Source: Rhodobacter huangdaonensis
GTDB lineage: Bacteria > Pseudomonadota > Alphaproteobacteria > Rhodobacterales > Rhodobacteraceae
Reading direction: 5' to 3'
NCBI RefSeq assembly: GCF_004022465.1
Contig: NZ_SAVA01000009.1
Location: forward strand, 62,001 to 126,000
DNA length: 64,000 nt
A program made the position numbers and the translations under genes. Below, one piece after another: positions 16,940 to 24,714 of this stretch (position 1 is the first letter of the stretch; the number at the start of each line of letters is the position of its first letter). The notes under the pieces were generated by a model. It saw nothing but the letters and a program-made list of their open reading frames with translations, had not been told where the DNA came from and did no database searches.

Positions 16940-19120
16940 TCACAACGCGCAGGACACACAGCCCTGCACCTCGGTCCCCTCGAGGGCCATCTGCCGCAGG
17001 CGGATGTAATAGATCGTCTTGATCCCCGCCTTCCAGGCATGGATCTGCGCGCGGTTGATGTCGCGCGTCGAGGCCGTGTCCTTGAAGAACAGCGTCAGCG
17101 ACAGCCCCTGATCGACATGCTGCGTGGCCGCCGCATAGGTGTCGATGATCGCCTCGGGCCCGATCTCGTAGGCGTCGCGATAGAACTCGAGGGTCTCGTT
17201 CGTCATGTAGGCGGCCGGGTAATAGACCCGGCCGATCTTGCCCTCCTTGCGGATCTCGATCTTCGCGGTGATCGGATGGATCGAGGAGGTGGCGTTGTTG
17301 ATGTAGCTGATCGAGCCGGTGGGCGGCACTGCCTGCAGGTTGCGGTTGTAAAGCCCGTCCGCCATCACCGCATCGCGCAGGCGCCCCCAGTCCGCGCGGG
17401 TGGGCACCGCAACACCGAAGCGCGCGAAAAGCGCGGCGACGGTCTCGGTCTCGGGCAGCCAGTCGCGGATCACATATTTCCCGAAGAAACTGCCATCGGC
17501 ATATTTCGATTTCTCGAAGCCCGCGAAGCTGCGTCCGCGTTCGCGCGCCAGCGCATTCGAGGCGCGCAGGCAATGATAAAGCACTGTCGCGAAATAGATA
17601 TTGGTGAAGTCGATGCCCTCGGGGCTGCCGTAATGGATGCGCTCGCGGGCAAGAAAGCCGTGCAGGTTCATCTGCCCCAGACCGATCGCATGGCTCTCGT
17701 CGTTGCCGCGCCGGATCGAGGGCACCGAGTCGATCGCCGACATCTCGGAGACCGCGTTCAGCGCCCGCACCGCGGTCTCGACCGTGGCGCCCAGATCACC
17801 GCCATCCATCGCCCTGGCGATGTTGAGCGAGCCGAGGTTGCACGAGATATCGGTGCCGAGGTGGCGATAGCTCAGGTCGTCGTTGAACGCCGACGCCTCG
17901 TTCACCTGCAAGATCTCGGAACACAGGTTCGACATGGTGATCCGCCCCGCCACTGGGTTCGCCCGGTTCACCGTGTCCTCGAACATGAGATAGGGGTAGC
18001 CGCTTTCGAACTGGATCTCGGCGAGCGTCTGGAAGAAGGCGCGCGCGTTGATCTTGCGCTTGCGGATCTTCGGATTGTCGACCATCTCGCGGTAGCGCTC
18101 GGTCACCGAGATCTCCGAGAAGGGCTTGCCATAGACCTTCTCCACGTCATGCGGCGAGAACAGATACATCTCCTCGTTGCGCTTCGCGAGTTCGAAGGTG
18201 ATGTCGGGGATGACGACGCCAAGGGACAGCGTCTTGATCCGGATCTTCTCGTCGGCATTCTCGCGCTTGGTGTCGAGAAAGCGCAGGATGTCGGGGTGAT
18301 GGGCGTTCAGATAGACCGCCCCCGCGCCCTGTCGGGCGCCGAGCTGGTTGGCATAGCTGAAACTGTCCTCGAGCAGCTTCATCACCGGGATGACGCCCGA
18401 GGACTGGTTCTCGATCCCCTTGATCGCGGCGCCCTGCTCGCGGATGTTGGTCAGCATCAAGGCCACGCCGCCGCCGCGTTTCGACAGCTGCAGCGCCGAA
18501 TTGATCGCGCGGCCGATGCTTTCCATGTTGTCCTCGATGCGCAGCAGGAAGCACGAGATCAGCTCGCCACGCTGCGCCTTGCCGGCATTGAGGAAGGTGG
18601 GCGTCGCCGGCTGGAACCGGCCCGCCAGCATTTCGTGCATCAGCCGCAGCGCCAGTGCCTCGTCGCCGCGGGCGAGCGTCAGCGCGACCATCACCACCCG
18701 GTCCTCGAAGCGTTCGAGGTAGCGCTTCCCGTCGCGGGTCTTCAGCGTATAGCTGGTGTAATACTTGAACGCGCCGAGGAAGGTCGGGAAGCGGAACTTG
18801 ACCCGGAAGGCGGCGTCCCAGATCCGCGGGATGAAGGCGGCATCATATTGCTCGAGGACATCGGCCTCGTAATAGCCCTCCTCGACCAGATAGCGCAGCT
18901 TTTCCTCGAGCGAGTGGAAGAACACGGTGTTCTGGTTCACGTGGCTCAGGAAATACTGCCGCGCCGCCATGCGGTCGGCCTCGAAGCGGATCCGGCCCGC
19001 GTCGTCGTAAAGGTTCAGCATCGCGTTCAGTGCGTGATAGTCGAGCCCCTGCCATTCGGCGGGCACTGCCTGCGCCGGGGCGGCGTCGCTCAGATCGCGG
19101 TCGAGAATTGCGTCTTCCAA
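16940..19120 (-). CDS. nrdE: Class Ib ribonucleotide reductase, large subunit
   Basis: 726 aa. Catalytic alpha subunit: 'QPATPTFLNAGKAQRGELISCF', 'NLCSEIL' with the active-site Cys, 'VPPTGSISYINNATSSIHP', and the C-terminal redox pair 'GCVSCAL' that is re-reduced by NrdH. It lacks the long N-terminal ATP cone of class Ia. The likely start is TTG at 19120 inside the 3' end of nrdI; the frame is open to 19204 but that would overlap nrdI further and has no family match. Confidence 0.93.
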   Translation of the reverse strand: MEDAILDRDLSDAAPAQAVPAEWQGLDYHALNAMLNLYDDAGRIRFEADRMAARQYFLSHVNQNTVFFHSLEEKLRYLVEEGYYEADVLEQYDAAFIPRIWDAAFRVKFRFPTFLGAFKYYTSYTLKTRDGKRYLERFEDRVVMVALTLARGDEALALRLMHEMLAGRFQPATPTFLNAGKAQRGELISCFLLRIEDNMESIGRAINSALQLSKRGGGVALMLTNIREQGAAIKGIENQSSGVIPVMKLLEDSFSYANQLGARQGAGAVYLNAHHPDILRFLDTKRENADEKIRIKTLSLGVVIPDITFELAKRNEEMYLFSPHDVEKVYGKPFSEISVTERYREMVDNPKIRKRKINARAFFQTLAEIQFESGYPYLMFEDTVNRANPVAGRITMSNLCSEILQVNEASAFNDDLSYRHLGTDISCNLGSLNIARAMDGGDLGATVETAVRALNAVSEMSAIDSVPSIRRGNDESHAIGLGQMNLHGFLARERIHYGSPEGIDFTNIYFATVLYHCLRASNALARERGRSFAGFEKSKYADGSFFGKYVIRDWLPETETVAALFARFGVAVPTRADWGRLRDAVMADGLYNRNLQAVPPTGSISYINNATSSIHPITAKIEIRKEGKIGRVYYPAAYMTNETLEFYRDAYEIGPEAIIDTYAAATQHVDQGLSLTLFFKDTASTRDINRAQIHAWKAGIKTIYYIRLRQMALEGTEVQGCVSCAL

Positions 19121-19506
19121 AACCTGTCCAGTCCTTCTGTGACACGGGCGATATCGGTGGGGGTGCCGGCCAGCTCGAAGCGATAGAGCACGGGCACCGC
19201 GCATTTCTGCGCCACGACATCGCCGGCAAGCGCGAAGAGCGCGCCGAAATTGCGGTTGCCGCTGGCGATCACGCCGCGCAGCTGCGCGCGGGTCTCCGGG
19301 TCGTTCAGAAACCGGATCACCTGCCTCGGGACGGCGCCGCGCCCGGCCCCGTCGGCATAGGTCGGCGTTACCAGAACGAAGGGCACGCGGGGGGCGGGCA
19401 TCGGCGCCTCGGCCGCGACCGGGATCCGGTCGGCGGGCAGGCCGAGCGCGCGGATGAAACGCGCGGTATTGCCCGAGCGCGAGGAGAAATAGACAAGCCC
19501 GCCCAT
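19090..19506 (-). CDS. nrdI: NrdI flavodoxin-like activator
   Basis: 138 aa. Flavodoxin-like 'VYFSSRSGNTARFI' FMN loop at the N-terminus, 'FVLVTPTYADG' and 'GVIASGNRNFGALFALAGD'. Known to deliver the oxidant that assembles the Mn-tyrosyl cofactor of NrdF. Placed between nrdH and nrdE, overlapping the latter. Confidence 0.93.
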   Translation of the reverse strand: MGGLVYFSSRSGNTARFIRALGLPADRIPVAAEAPMPAPRVPFVLVTPTYADGAGRGAVPRQVIRFLNDPETRAQLRGVIASGNRNFGALFALAGDVVAQKCAVPVLYRFELAGTPTDIARVTEGLDRFWKTQFSTAI

Positions 19507-19523
19507 CCGATCGGCCCCGGGGC

Positions 19524-19745
19524 TCAGACCAGCGCCGCGATCTTGTCCGGACGGAACCCCGCCCAGTGATCGTCGGCCGTCATCACCACCGGCGCCTGCC
19601 GATAGCCGAGCTCGGTGACCCGGGCGAGCGCCTCGGCATCCTCGGTCAGATCGACGAGGTCGAAGGCAAGGCCGCGGGCGGCCAGCGCACGGGTGGTGGC
19701 GGTGCATTGCACGCAGGCCGGTTTCGAATAGACGGTGATGCTCAT
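19524..19745 (-). CDS. nrdH: Glutaredoxin-like NrdH redoxin
   Basis: 73 aa with the redox motif C-V-Q-C at 11-14 ('SKPACVQCTATTRAL') and the cis-Pro 'APVV'. Thioredoxin-reductase-dependent electron donor for NrdEF. First gene of the nrdHIEF operon, directly behind the cobalamin riboswitch. ATG at 19745; the open frame upstream passes into the riboswitch and is not coding. Confidence 0.93.
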   Translation of the reverse strand: MSITVYSKPACVQCTATTRALAARGLAFDLVDLTEDAEALARVTELGYRQAPVVMTADDHWAGFRPDKIAALV

Positions 19746-19852
19746 CTCGGGTCCCTTGTCTGTGCCATGGGGCGCGGCAGGATCAGGGACGCGGGCAGAT
19801 GCGGACGCGCCGCATTGCACAACGCCTCCGGGCCCACCGACCGGTTCGTCTC

Positions 19853-20017
19853 TTGCGTCCTGGCAGGTCTCCTGGCTCGCGGTTCGATCGCCTCCCCCTC
19901 CTTCCCGGCGCAATGCGCCAGTGGATCAACGGGGTCGGCTCACCGCTCACAGTTGCGGGGGCAGCGCCGGTCTCGCACCGGCTTCCCTTTTCACCCGCGA
20001 CGAGTCGCGGGCACCAA
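19853..20017 (-). ncRNA. Adenosylcobalamin riboswitch upstream of nrdHIEF
   Basis: Read on the minus strand, the conserved B12-box elements appear in order: 'AAAAGGGAAGCCGGTGCGA' near 19990-19972, 'GCCCCCGCAACTGT' near 19955, and 'GAGCCAGGAGACCTGCC' near 19880-19863. This is the standard cobalamin riboswitch core. It should repress nrdHIEF when adenosylcobalamin is plentiful, which suggests a B12-dependent reductase (NrdJ) elsewhere in the genome (inference). Confidence 0.93.
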
Positions 20018-20345
20018 GACAACACGATCTAGACAGATTATCAGCAGGCATGTCAACATCTGGAAGGCTGCCGCGCCCGGCGCCCGGCACGGCTTCTCCG
20101 CCGACAGGCGGATGGACGACCGTGGACGATCCCAAAGGGCATCCTCCGGCGACCGCCTGCCGCACCCCTGCCCATGCCGCGGATCGACAGTCGATCGGCG
20201 CGCCCCACCACAGGCGCGACAGGGGGCAGACATTTCAGAGAGATTTGAGACGGTGCACCGCGCCGGGTGAAGATGGGAACCATATCTACGCCATAGCGCT
20301 CCCTTAAGCTTGGCTCGAATCTTCGAAGTATTCGGCCGCCCCGTG
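20018..20345. other. Intergenic stretch, no gene seen
   Basis: About 330 bp between the riboswitch and the LysR gene. It should hold the nrd promoter at its left end. Open frames here are short, overlap each other and match nothing. Confidence 0.6.
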
Positions 20346-21248
20346 TCAATCGAAGCTTGGACTGTGGCGGCGTGCTTCCTGGATCAGCCAGTTCGCGAAC
20401 ATCTGGAGAGGCCCTTCGCTCAATCGTATCGGCTCCGGCAAGATGAGGCAGAAGGTTTTGGCGATCAATATGCCATCGGGCCAGGGCGCAACCAGGCGAC
20501 CTTCCGCCAATTCGGGTTCGACATAGAGGCGCGGCACAAGCGCGACGCCGAGACCGGCCAACGCGGCTTCGATTTGCATGGAGTGAAGATCATAACGGGC
20601 ACCAACTGCGGGATTGGTGAGCGCGATCCCGGTTTGCTGTGCATAGCGTTGCCAGGCGTCCGGATTCTGGCGGCGATGGAGTCGCGGCAGCGCATCGAGG
20701 GCTGCCGCAGGGTCCCGGCCCCCGATCAGCGCCGGATGGCAGACCGGAACCAGCACCTCATGCAGCAAGCGGTGCGTCCGCATGCCCGTCCACGCAGGAT
20801 GCTCAAAATGGATGGCAGCATCGAACCCGCTGCCGGCGAGAACGAATGGCTCCATCCGTTCCGCAAGATGCAGGGTGATATGCGGATGCCGCTCCTGGAA
20901 CGGCTTCAGACGCGGGATGAGCCAACGCGTGGCGAAGGTCGGCAGGATTGCGATGTCAAGGCTCGCGCCATCGCCGGGCTGCCCCATCAGATATTGGCTG
21001 TCACGCTCCAGCCGGTCGAGTGTCTCGCGGACCTGAGCCGCATAACGCTCTCCATTCGGCAAAAGCCGGACGCGATTGCCGGCTCTCTCGAACAGCGTGA
21101 CGCCGAGGAAGGCTTCCAGCCGGCCGATCTGCCGACTGATCGCCCCTTCGGTCAGGGCCAGTTCGTCGGCTGCGCGGGCGAAGCTGCCATGACGCGCCGC
21201 CGCTTCGAATGCCATGAGTGCGGAATTGCTGGGAATCTTGCGGCGCAT
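20346..21248 (-). CDS. LysR-family transcriptional regulator
   Basis: 300 aa. N-terminal winged HTH 'FEAAARHGSFARAADELAL', 'EGAISRQIGRLEAFLG', then a periplasmic-binding-like effector domain from about residue 90; GcvA-like. The ATG at 21248 is preferred; a GTG at 21290 adds 14 residues. Divergent from the three-gene cluster at 21416-23157, so it probably controls it. Confidence 0.9.
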   Translation of the reverse strand: MRRKIPSNSALMAFEAAARHGSFARAADELALTEGAISRQIGRLEAFLGVTLFERAGNRVRLLPNGERYAAQVRETLDRLERDSQYLMGQPGDGASLDIAILPTFATRWLIPRLKPFQERHPHITLHLAERMEPFVLAGSGFDAAIHFEHPAWTGMRTHRLLHEVLVPVCHPALIGGRDPAAALDALPRLHRRQNPDAWQRYAQQTGIALTNPAVGARYDLHSMQIEAALAGLGVALVPRLYVEPELAEGRLVAPWPDGILIAKTFCLILPEPIRLSEGPLQMFANWLIQEARRHSPSFD

Positions 21249-21415
21249 AGCGGTTCCTGAGGGGGGACTCGGCAATCGATCTGCCGTCACCTTGATATTA
21301 GGTCACTGAAGCATGATCCATTGTCGATATATCGGTATGGATTGGCAGTCTATCATGAAAAAATATCAACGATAAACAAGACCGGAAGGACAATCCTCCG
21401 GTCGAAGGTGGAATA
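21249..21415. promoter_or_regulatory. Divergent LysR/cluster promoter region
   Basis: 167 bp between divergent genes, AT-richer than its surroundings. A 10-bp palindrome CGATATATCG sits at 21325-21334 and is a candidate LysR-type site. No certain -35/-10 pair. Confidence 0.35.
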
Positions 21416-21961
21416 ATGATCTACACGGTGGAATGCAGCTTTGCCGATCCCGGCAGCGAGGCGGAATGGAACGATTTTTACAGCCTGGACAAGCTGCCAG
21501 CCCTCATTTCGGTGAGCGGCTTCCACACCTCGCAGCGGTTCAAGGCGCTGAGCGGTGGCTGCCCGGTCTATCTCGCCCTTCATTCGATCGGCGGCCTCGA
21601 CATCCTGACGGGTGCGGAATACCGCCAGAAGGGCGGCGGCAATTTCGCACGCTGGCAACAGCACATCACCGACTGGCACCGGAACCTCTATGACGGCGTC
21701 GACCGCGCGCCGGGTATTGGTGAGGGCGAATATCTGGCGTTGAGCGCCACAGGCCCCGCACCTCTGATCCGGCTGGGCCTCACCCCCTATGCGATGCAGG
21801 CGATCGCTATGGAGAGGTTCCCGGAACACCGCTGGCTCGCCAAGATCGAGCGCGGCAACATGCCTGACATCGAGCATCTGCCGGAAGGCGCCCATGTCTA
21901 TGTGCCGATGACGGCGCAGTTGACGAGCGACGGTGACGCTGCTGCGGGGAAGGCACGGTAG
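21416..21961 (+). CDS. Hypothetical protein, EthD-like dimeric barrel
   Basis: 181 aa, function unknown. The first ~110 residues ('MIYTVECSFADPGSEAEWND', 'FYSLDKLPALISVSGFHTSQ') look like the ferredoxin-like dimeric alpha/beta barrels that include EthD-type proteins and small-molecule isomerases. It may act on a small organic substrate together with the two genes behind it (inference). GAAGG precedes the ATG at moderate spacing. Confidence 0.6.
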   Translation: MIYTVECSFADPGSEAEWNDFYSLDKLPALISVSGFHTSQRFKALSGGCPVYLALHSIGGLDILTGAEYRQKGGGNFARWQQHITDWHRNLYDGVDRAPGIGEGEYLALSATGPAPLIRLGLTPYAMQAIAMERFPEHRWLAKIERGNMPDIEHLPEGAHVYVPMTAQLTSDGDAAAGKAR

Positions 21962-21967
21962 ATCGCG

Positions 21968-22294
21968 ATGCCGAATGTCACGATCTATATTCCCGCAGAC
22001 AGGATGCCGCCGGACGCAGCGCTCGCAGATCTCACGGAGCAATGCACCGAACTTTGCACCGGCATTCTCCGGGCCGCATTGGCGAACGTGCATATTGTCT
22101 ATGTCGCTGTCCGGCATGGCCGGGGCCACCCCGCTTTCGCGGAAATCCAATACCGCCTTGAGCCATTTCGGACGCCGCCAGTCATGGCGCAGTTCATGGC
22201 GGGACTGGACGACGCCATAAGGCGCAACACCGGCCTCACCGCGCGCATCCGTTGCTTTGGCTATGAAGCGTCGAACATTCACGCGCGAAACTAA
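21968..22294 (+). CDS. Tautomerase-superfamily-like protein
   Basis: 108 aa. Begins M-P-N-V-T-I-Y-I-P; Pro2 exposed after Met removal is the catalytic base in the 4-oxalocrotonate tautomerase superfamily. The rest is compatible in length with single-domain or CHMI-like members, but I see no further diagnostic motif. Seven bases after the previous gene. Confidence 0.55.
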   Translation: MPNVTIYIPADRMPPDAALADLTEQCTELCTGILRAALANVHIVYVAVRHGRGHPAFAEIQYRLEPFRTPPVMAQFMAGLDDAIRRNTGLTARIRCFGYEASNIHARN

Positions 22295-22314
22295 GCTGAT
22301 GACTGGAGAACACG

Positions 22315-23157
22315 ATGTCTAAGCTTACATTACCGACCCGAAACGTCGGTGACTTAACGATCACCGCCGTCAGCGATGGCCATCTCCACGCCAGTTTCGA
22401 TTTCCTCGCGAATATCGACCCGGCCGATGCCGCCCGCATGCAGGCAAATGCGGGGATAACGGATCACACCTCGATCCATATCAACTGCTACCTGGTGCGT
22501 GGAGGCGGTCGCACGGTGCTGATTGACGCCGGAGCAGGCGGGTTCAAGCAGTGGGGCGGCCGATTAAAAGCCAATCTGCTGCATGCGGGCATCCACCCTT
22601 CCGAGATCGACGCGATCCTTTTGACGCACGCCCATCCCGATCATGTCGGGGGGCTGATGGACGCGTCAGGCGAAGCCGTCTTCCCGAACGCCGAGCTTGT
22701 CGCCCACCACCTCGAAGTCGCGTTCTGGCAGGATGACGGCAATCTGAACCGCGCACCCGAGCGCGCCCGTGGCAACTTCCTCGTGGTCCGTCAGGCGCTC
22801 GACGGCTATCGCGACAGGCTGCGCACCTTCGAGGGCGGCGAGGTGTTTGCCGGTATGACGGCGGTTCCGCTTCCGGGGCACACCGCCGGGCACACCGGCT
22901 ACCGTCTCGAATCCGGCGGCCAGAATCTGCTGGTCTGGGGAGATATCGTCCATTTCCCGGAGATTCAGATTCCGCGCCCTGACGTGTCGATTGCGTTCGA
23001 TCAGGATGCGCATCTCGCCGCCGAAACACGAACGAGGCTGCTGGACATTGCCAGTTCGGAAAACCTGCTGATCGCGGGAATGCATCTGGGTGAATCCGCT
23101 TTCGGACATATCGTGCGAACAGCAAACGGGACGTATGCTGTCTCCTATGAAAGATGA
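22315..23157 (+). CDS. MBL-fold metallo-hydrolase
   Basis: 280 aa. The dizinc motif H-A-H-P-D-H is in 'LLTHAHPDHVGG' (about residues 103-114), with further ligands in 'PLPGHTAGH' and 'WGDIVH', and 'INCYLVRGGGRTVLIDAG' before it. Most like lactonase/quinoprotein-relay-type MBL proteins; the substrate is unknown. GGAGAA precedes the ATG. Ends the cluster controlled by the divergent LysR and is the last host gene before the prophage. Confidence 0.85.
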   Translation: MSKLTLPTRNVGDLTITAVSDGHLHASFDFLANIDPADAARMQANAGITDHTSIHINCYLVRGGGRTVLIDAGAGGFKQWGGRLKANLLHAGIHPSEIDAILLTHAHPDHVGGLMDASGEAVFPNAELVAHHLEVAFWQDDGNLNRAPERARGNFLVVRQALDGYRDRLRTFEGGEVFAGMTAVPLPGHTAGHTGYRLESGGQNLLVWGDIVHFPEIQIPRPDVSIAFDQDAHLAAETRTRLLDIASSENLLIAGMHLGESAFGHIVRTANGTYAVSYER

Positions 23158-23317
23158 AAGTGGTTCAGTGACCTGACCTCCGCGTCTTGGCATCTTGGCG
23201 CGCAGGAAGGCGGTCACGGGGACCTTCAACGGAAAAATTACCCCGGTAAAATTTGCAGGTGGGAATATCGGGTTATGGGCGGAAACCCGTTCGCCAAAAG
23301 AGCCTTCAAGGGAAAAT

Positions 23318-23366
23318 TTGGTGCACCCGACAGGATTCGAACCTGTGGCCTCTGCCTTCGGAGGGC
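23318..23366. repeat. Prophage left attachment core (att repeat)
   Basis: 49 bp identical to 59470-59518, the CCA end, T-arm, variable loop and anticodon stem 3' half of tRNA-Arg on the minus strand. Identity stops abruptly on both sides. This copy is the displaced host 3' end, with no tRNA 5' half attached. Confidence 0.95.
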
Positions 23367-23497
23367 GGCTTTTGTGCTATTGTTCATGTTTTGTTGATGT
23401 TTTATACCCGGTTTCGTTCCACTTCAAACGCGCCATATACAGCTCAATCTGTTACCTGTAACAGTTACCTCGGCCATCTGGACACAGGGCCCAGGCA

Positions 23498-23644
23498 CCA
23501 CCACGCGCTCGACGCTGCCCCGCGCGCACGGCATTGGCGTCGACCGATTGCCCGACATCGCGGCCGGCACTGGCGGCGCGGATCGCCTGATCGCGCTGCG
23601 CGCTGGTGCCGAGGGTCTGCGCCGCGATGCGCGCCGCCTGCCCG
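23498..23644 (-). pseudogene. Fragment A of a duplicated phage lysis lipoprotein gene
   Basis: 147 bp that align, with roughly 90% identity by eye and one 1-bp gap, to 28489-28634 inside the lipoprotein gene at 28121-28744 (residues about 38-85). No start, no stop, no signal sequence. It lies between the left att core and the SRAP gene and appears to mark the left edge of inserted cargo. Confidence 0.8.
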
Positions 23645-23675
23645 GCGGCTGATTGCCAACAGAGGGAGCAGTGAA

Positions 23676-24302
23676 ATGTGCGGGCGTTTCGTCGATCCGA
23701 ACCTACGGAACACCGAGGCCGAGATGTCGCAGATCAAGATCGCCCCGTTCCCCCGGCGCTACAACGTCAAGCCGACTGACGAGGTGGTGATCCTTGCAAA
23801 GCACCCGCTGACGGCGCTCACTGCACGCTGGGGCCTGATCCCGTCCTGGTTTGCCGGCAACGACCCGAAAGACTGGAAGGCGACCACTTTCAATGCGCGG
23901 ATCGAGGACGCGGAGCACAAGCCGACCTTTCGGCAGGTCTGGCGCCACGGGCGCTGCCTGGTCCCCGTGGGTGGGTTTTACGAATGGACCGGTCCGAAGG
24001 GGCACCGCCAGCCGCACTTCTTTCGCTCGGCCGGAAATGAGGAGGACCTGTTCCTTGCCGGGCTGGCAAGCCGCTGGCACGACCTGTTGACCTGCACGAT
24101 CATGACCCGCGCCGCGACTGATGCGATGGCAGGACTGCACGACCGGATGCCGGTGATCCTGAACGCAGACGAGCGCGAAGCTTGGCTTGGCAATTCCGAT
24201 GGCGCGGGCCTTGGCGACGGGGCCAGGCTCGTGCATCACCCCGTCCGATCTTTTTCGATGCACGATGACGGGCCCGAGCTGATTGAGGCAATCGACGACT
24301 GA
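23676..24302 (+). CDS. yedK: SOS response-associated peptidase (SRAP/YedK)
   Basis: 208 aa. Starts M-C-G-R-F: Cys2 forms the thiazolidine crosslink with abasic sites in single-stranded DNA in the HMCES/YedK family. 'NARIED', 'RCLVPVGGFYEWTG' (catalytic Glu) and the late His region 'LVHHPV' are present. GAGGGAG precedes the ATG. The position right inside the left prophage end, on the opposite strand to the late genes, marks it as cargo, either DNA repair for the phage or counter-host function. Confidence 0.93.
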   Translation: MCGRFVDPNLRNTEAEMSQIKIAPFPRRYNVKPTDEVVILAKHPLTALTARWGLIPSWFAGNDPKDWKATTFNARIEDAEHKPTFRQVWRHGRCLVPVGGFYEWTGPKGHRQPHFFRSAGNEEDLFLAGLASRWHDLLTCTIMTRAATDAMAGLHDRMPVILNADEREAWLGNSDGAGLGDGARLVHHPVRSFSMHDDGPELIEAIDD

Positions 24303-24714
24303 TGGCGTGGGCCACGGCAGGACGACTTAGGAGCGGCAGCAGTTCAGCGGGGCTGGCGGCCAGCGAGGGCGGCCCGTCATGGCCTGAGGCCCACCGGCAG
24401 CCGAGGGCGGGGAGCGGCCATTCGCTGCCTGAGCTCCTGCCCCGGCAGCTGAGGGCGAAAGCGGACTTTCGCTGCTCGCTTCACATATGACCGTGATGCG
24501 CTGAAAACGACCTCGGCAGAGTGTAGTGGACGGCTCAAGCCGACTGGAGGGCCGTCGCACAGACCGCTGTCGTTCGTCCTCAACGAATTCCTCTACCCCG
24601 ACAAATAGCCTGCCTACGATCGAACACTTGCGCCATGAAAAAGACGTTGCACTATGAGGTATCCCGAGTGCTACGCTGGCGAAAGCGGCACTCCAGTGTA
24701 AAGAGGCGGGAATC
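24303..24714. other. Non-coding gap before the NACHT gene
   Basis: 412 bp without a convincing ORF. The left part is GC-rich like the phage; from about 24480 base composition falls toward that of the NACHT gene, so the boundary of the acquired segment is probably near here. It should hold the promoter of the NACHT gene; I could not pick one with confidence. Confidence 0.5.

Noticed and set aside
16817..19186. 789-codon open frame on the plus strand
   Set aside because: Antisense to nrdE and nrdF, whose families are certain; long shadow frames are common at this GC content.
23195..23461. Open frame across the left att core
   Set aside because: It reads through the antisense of a tRNA fragment and phage end; no domain or ribosome-binding site.
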